Assembly (NCBI GenBank): GCA_020048795.1 | Contig: JAIFMA010000218.1 | Span: 1-5,357, forward strand | Direction: 5' to 3' | Source of the DNA: Rhodoferax sp. | Lineage (GTDB): Bacteria; Pseudomonadota; Gammaproteobacteria; Burkholderiales; Burkholderiaceae_C | DNA: 5,357 nt | Shown here: positions 5,281 to 5,357 of the stretch, one piece after another | Position numbering within the stretch: the first letter of the stretch is position 1 | How the letters are laid out: every line of letters begins with the position of its first letter | Translations under genes and position numbers: made by a program | Notes under the pieces: model-generated | Seen by the model: the letters and a program-made list of their open reading frames with translations, nothing else | What the model was told of the DNA's origin: nothing | Databases searched by the model: none

Positions 5281-5357
5281 ATGTCAACTTTCAGCGCAAA
5301 ACCCGCTGAGGTCGTGCACGAGTGGTTTGTGATTGACGCGACCGACAAGGTCCTCGG
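5281..5357 (+). CDS. rplM: 50S ribosomal protein L13, N-terminal part (cut by the window edge)
   Basis: From the ATG at 5281 the frame reads [20 protein letters not shown] then TDKVLG, the start of L13 as found in Burkholderiales; [14 protein letters not shown] is the conserved N-terminal core. L13 is an early-assembly protein of the large subunit bound to 23S rRNA. It is normally co-transcribed with rpsI (S9), which would lie beyond the right edge. The start follows from the family N-terminus. The local ribosome binding site is weak (AAGAG about 8 nt upstream), and the better AAGGAG sits 58 nt upstream before the small upstream ORF. Only 25 complete codons are visible. Confidence 0.93.

Overview
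The window looks like a chromosomal stretch of a betaproteobacterium, most likely a Burkholderiales member of the Comamonadaceae (Rhodoferax/Polaromonas-like). This rests on three things: the L13 N-terminus at the right edge, the 'Calvin cycle subtype' class II aldolase, and a Comamonadaceae-style dispersed repeat inside rlmJ. It is inference from remembered sequence patterns, not from a search.

Four genes look intact: a PglL/Wzy_C-type O-oligosaccharyltransferase or O-antigen ligase (503-2041, minus), fba encoding class II fructose-bisphosphate aldolase (2135-3199, minus), rlmJ encoding the 23S rRNA adenine methyltransferase (4122-5087, minus), and the first 25 complete codons of rplM, ribosomal protein L13 (5281 to the edge, plus). 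fba is closed by a strong intrinsic terminator at 2079-2111, directly before the ligase start. rlmJ and rplM are divergent. rplM has a recognisable sigma70-type promoter and a structured leader of about 147 nt that carries an 11-codon upstream ORF with the best ribosome binding site in the leader.

The gaps between these genes hold decayed accessory DNA. At the left edge, the last 19 codons of an unrecognised ORF are followed by a near-palindromic 23-bp repeat, a frameshifted DUF6788-like small gene, and a second, diverged copy of the repeat that ends next to the ligase stop codon. Between fba and rlmJ lie an orphan plus-strand terminator, about 280 bp with no recognisable gene, a second copy of the left-edge ORF tail plus repeat, and a receiver-domain remnant. 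That remnant starts abruptly where the repeat ends and has lost its phosphoacceptor segment. The simplest reading is that insertion-sequence ends and deletions scarred both intervals.

I see no convincing new multi-gene system. The points most worth checking are the in-frame dispersed repeat that lengthens RlmJ, the two diverged copies of the same mobile-element end, and the rplM leader with its upstream ORF.
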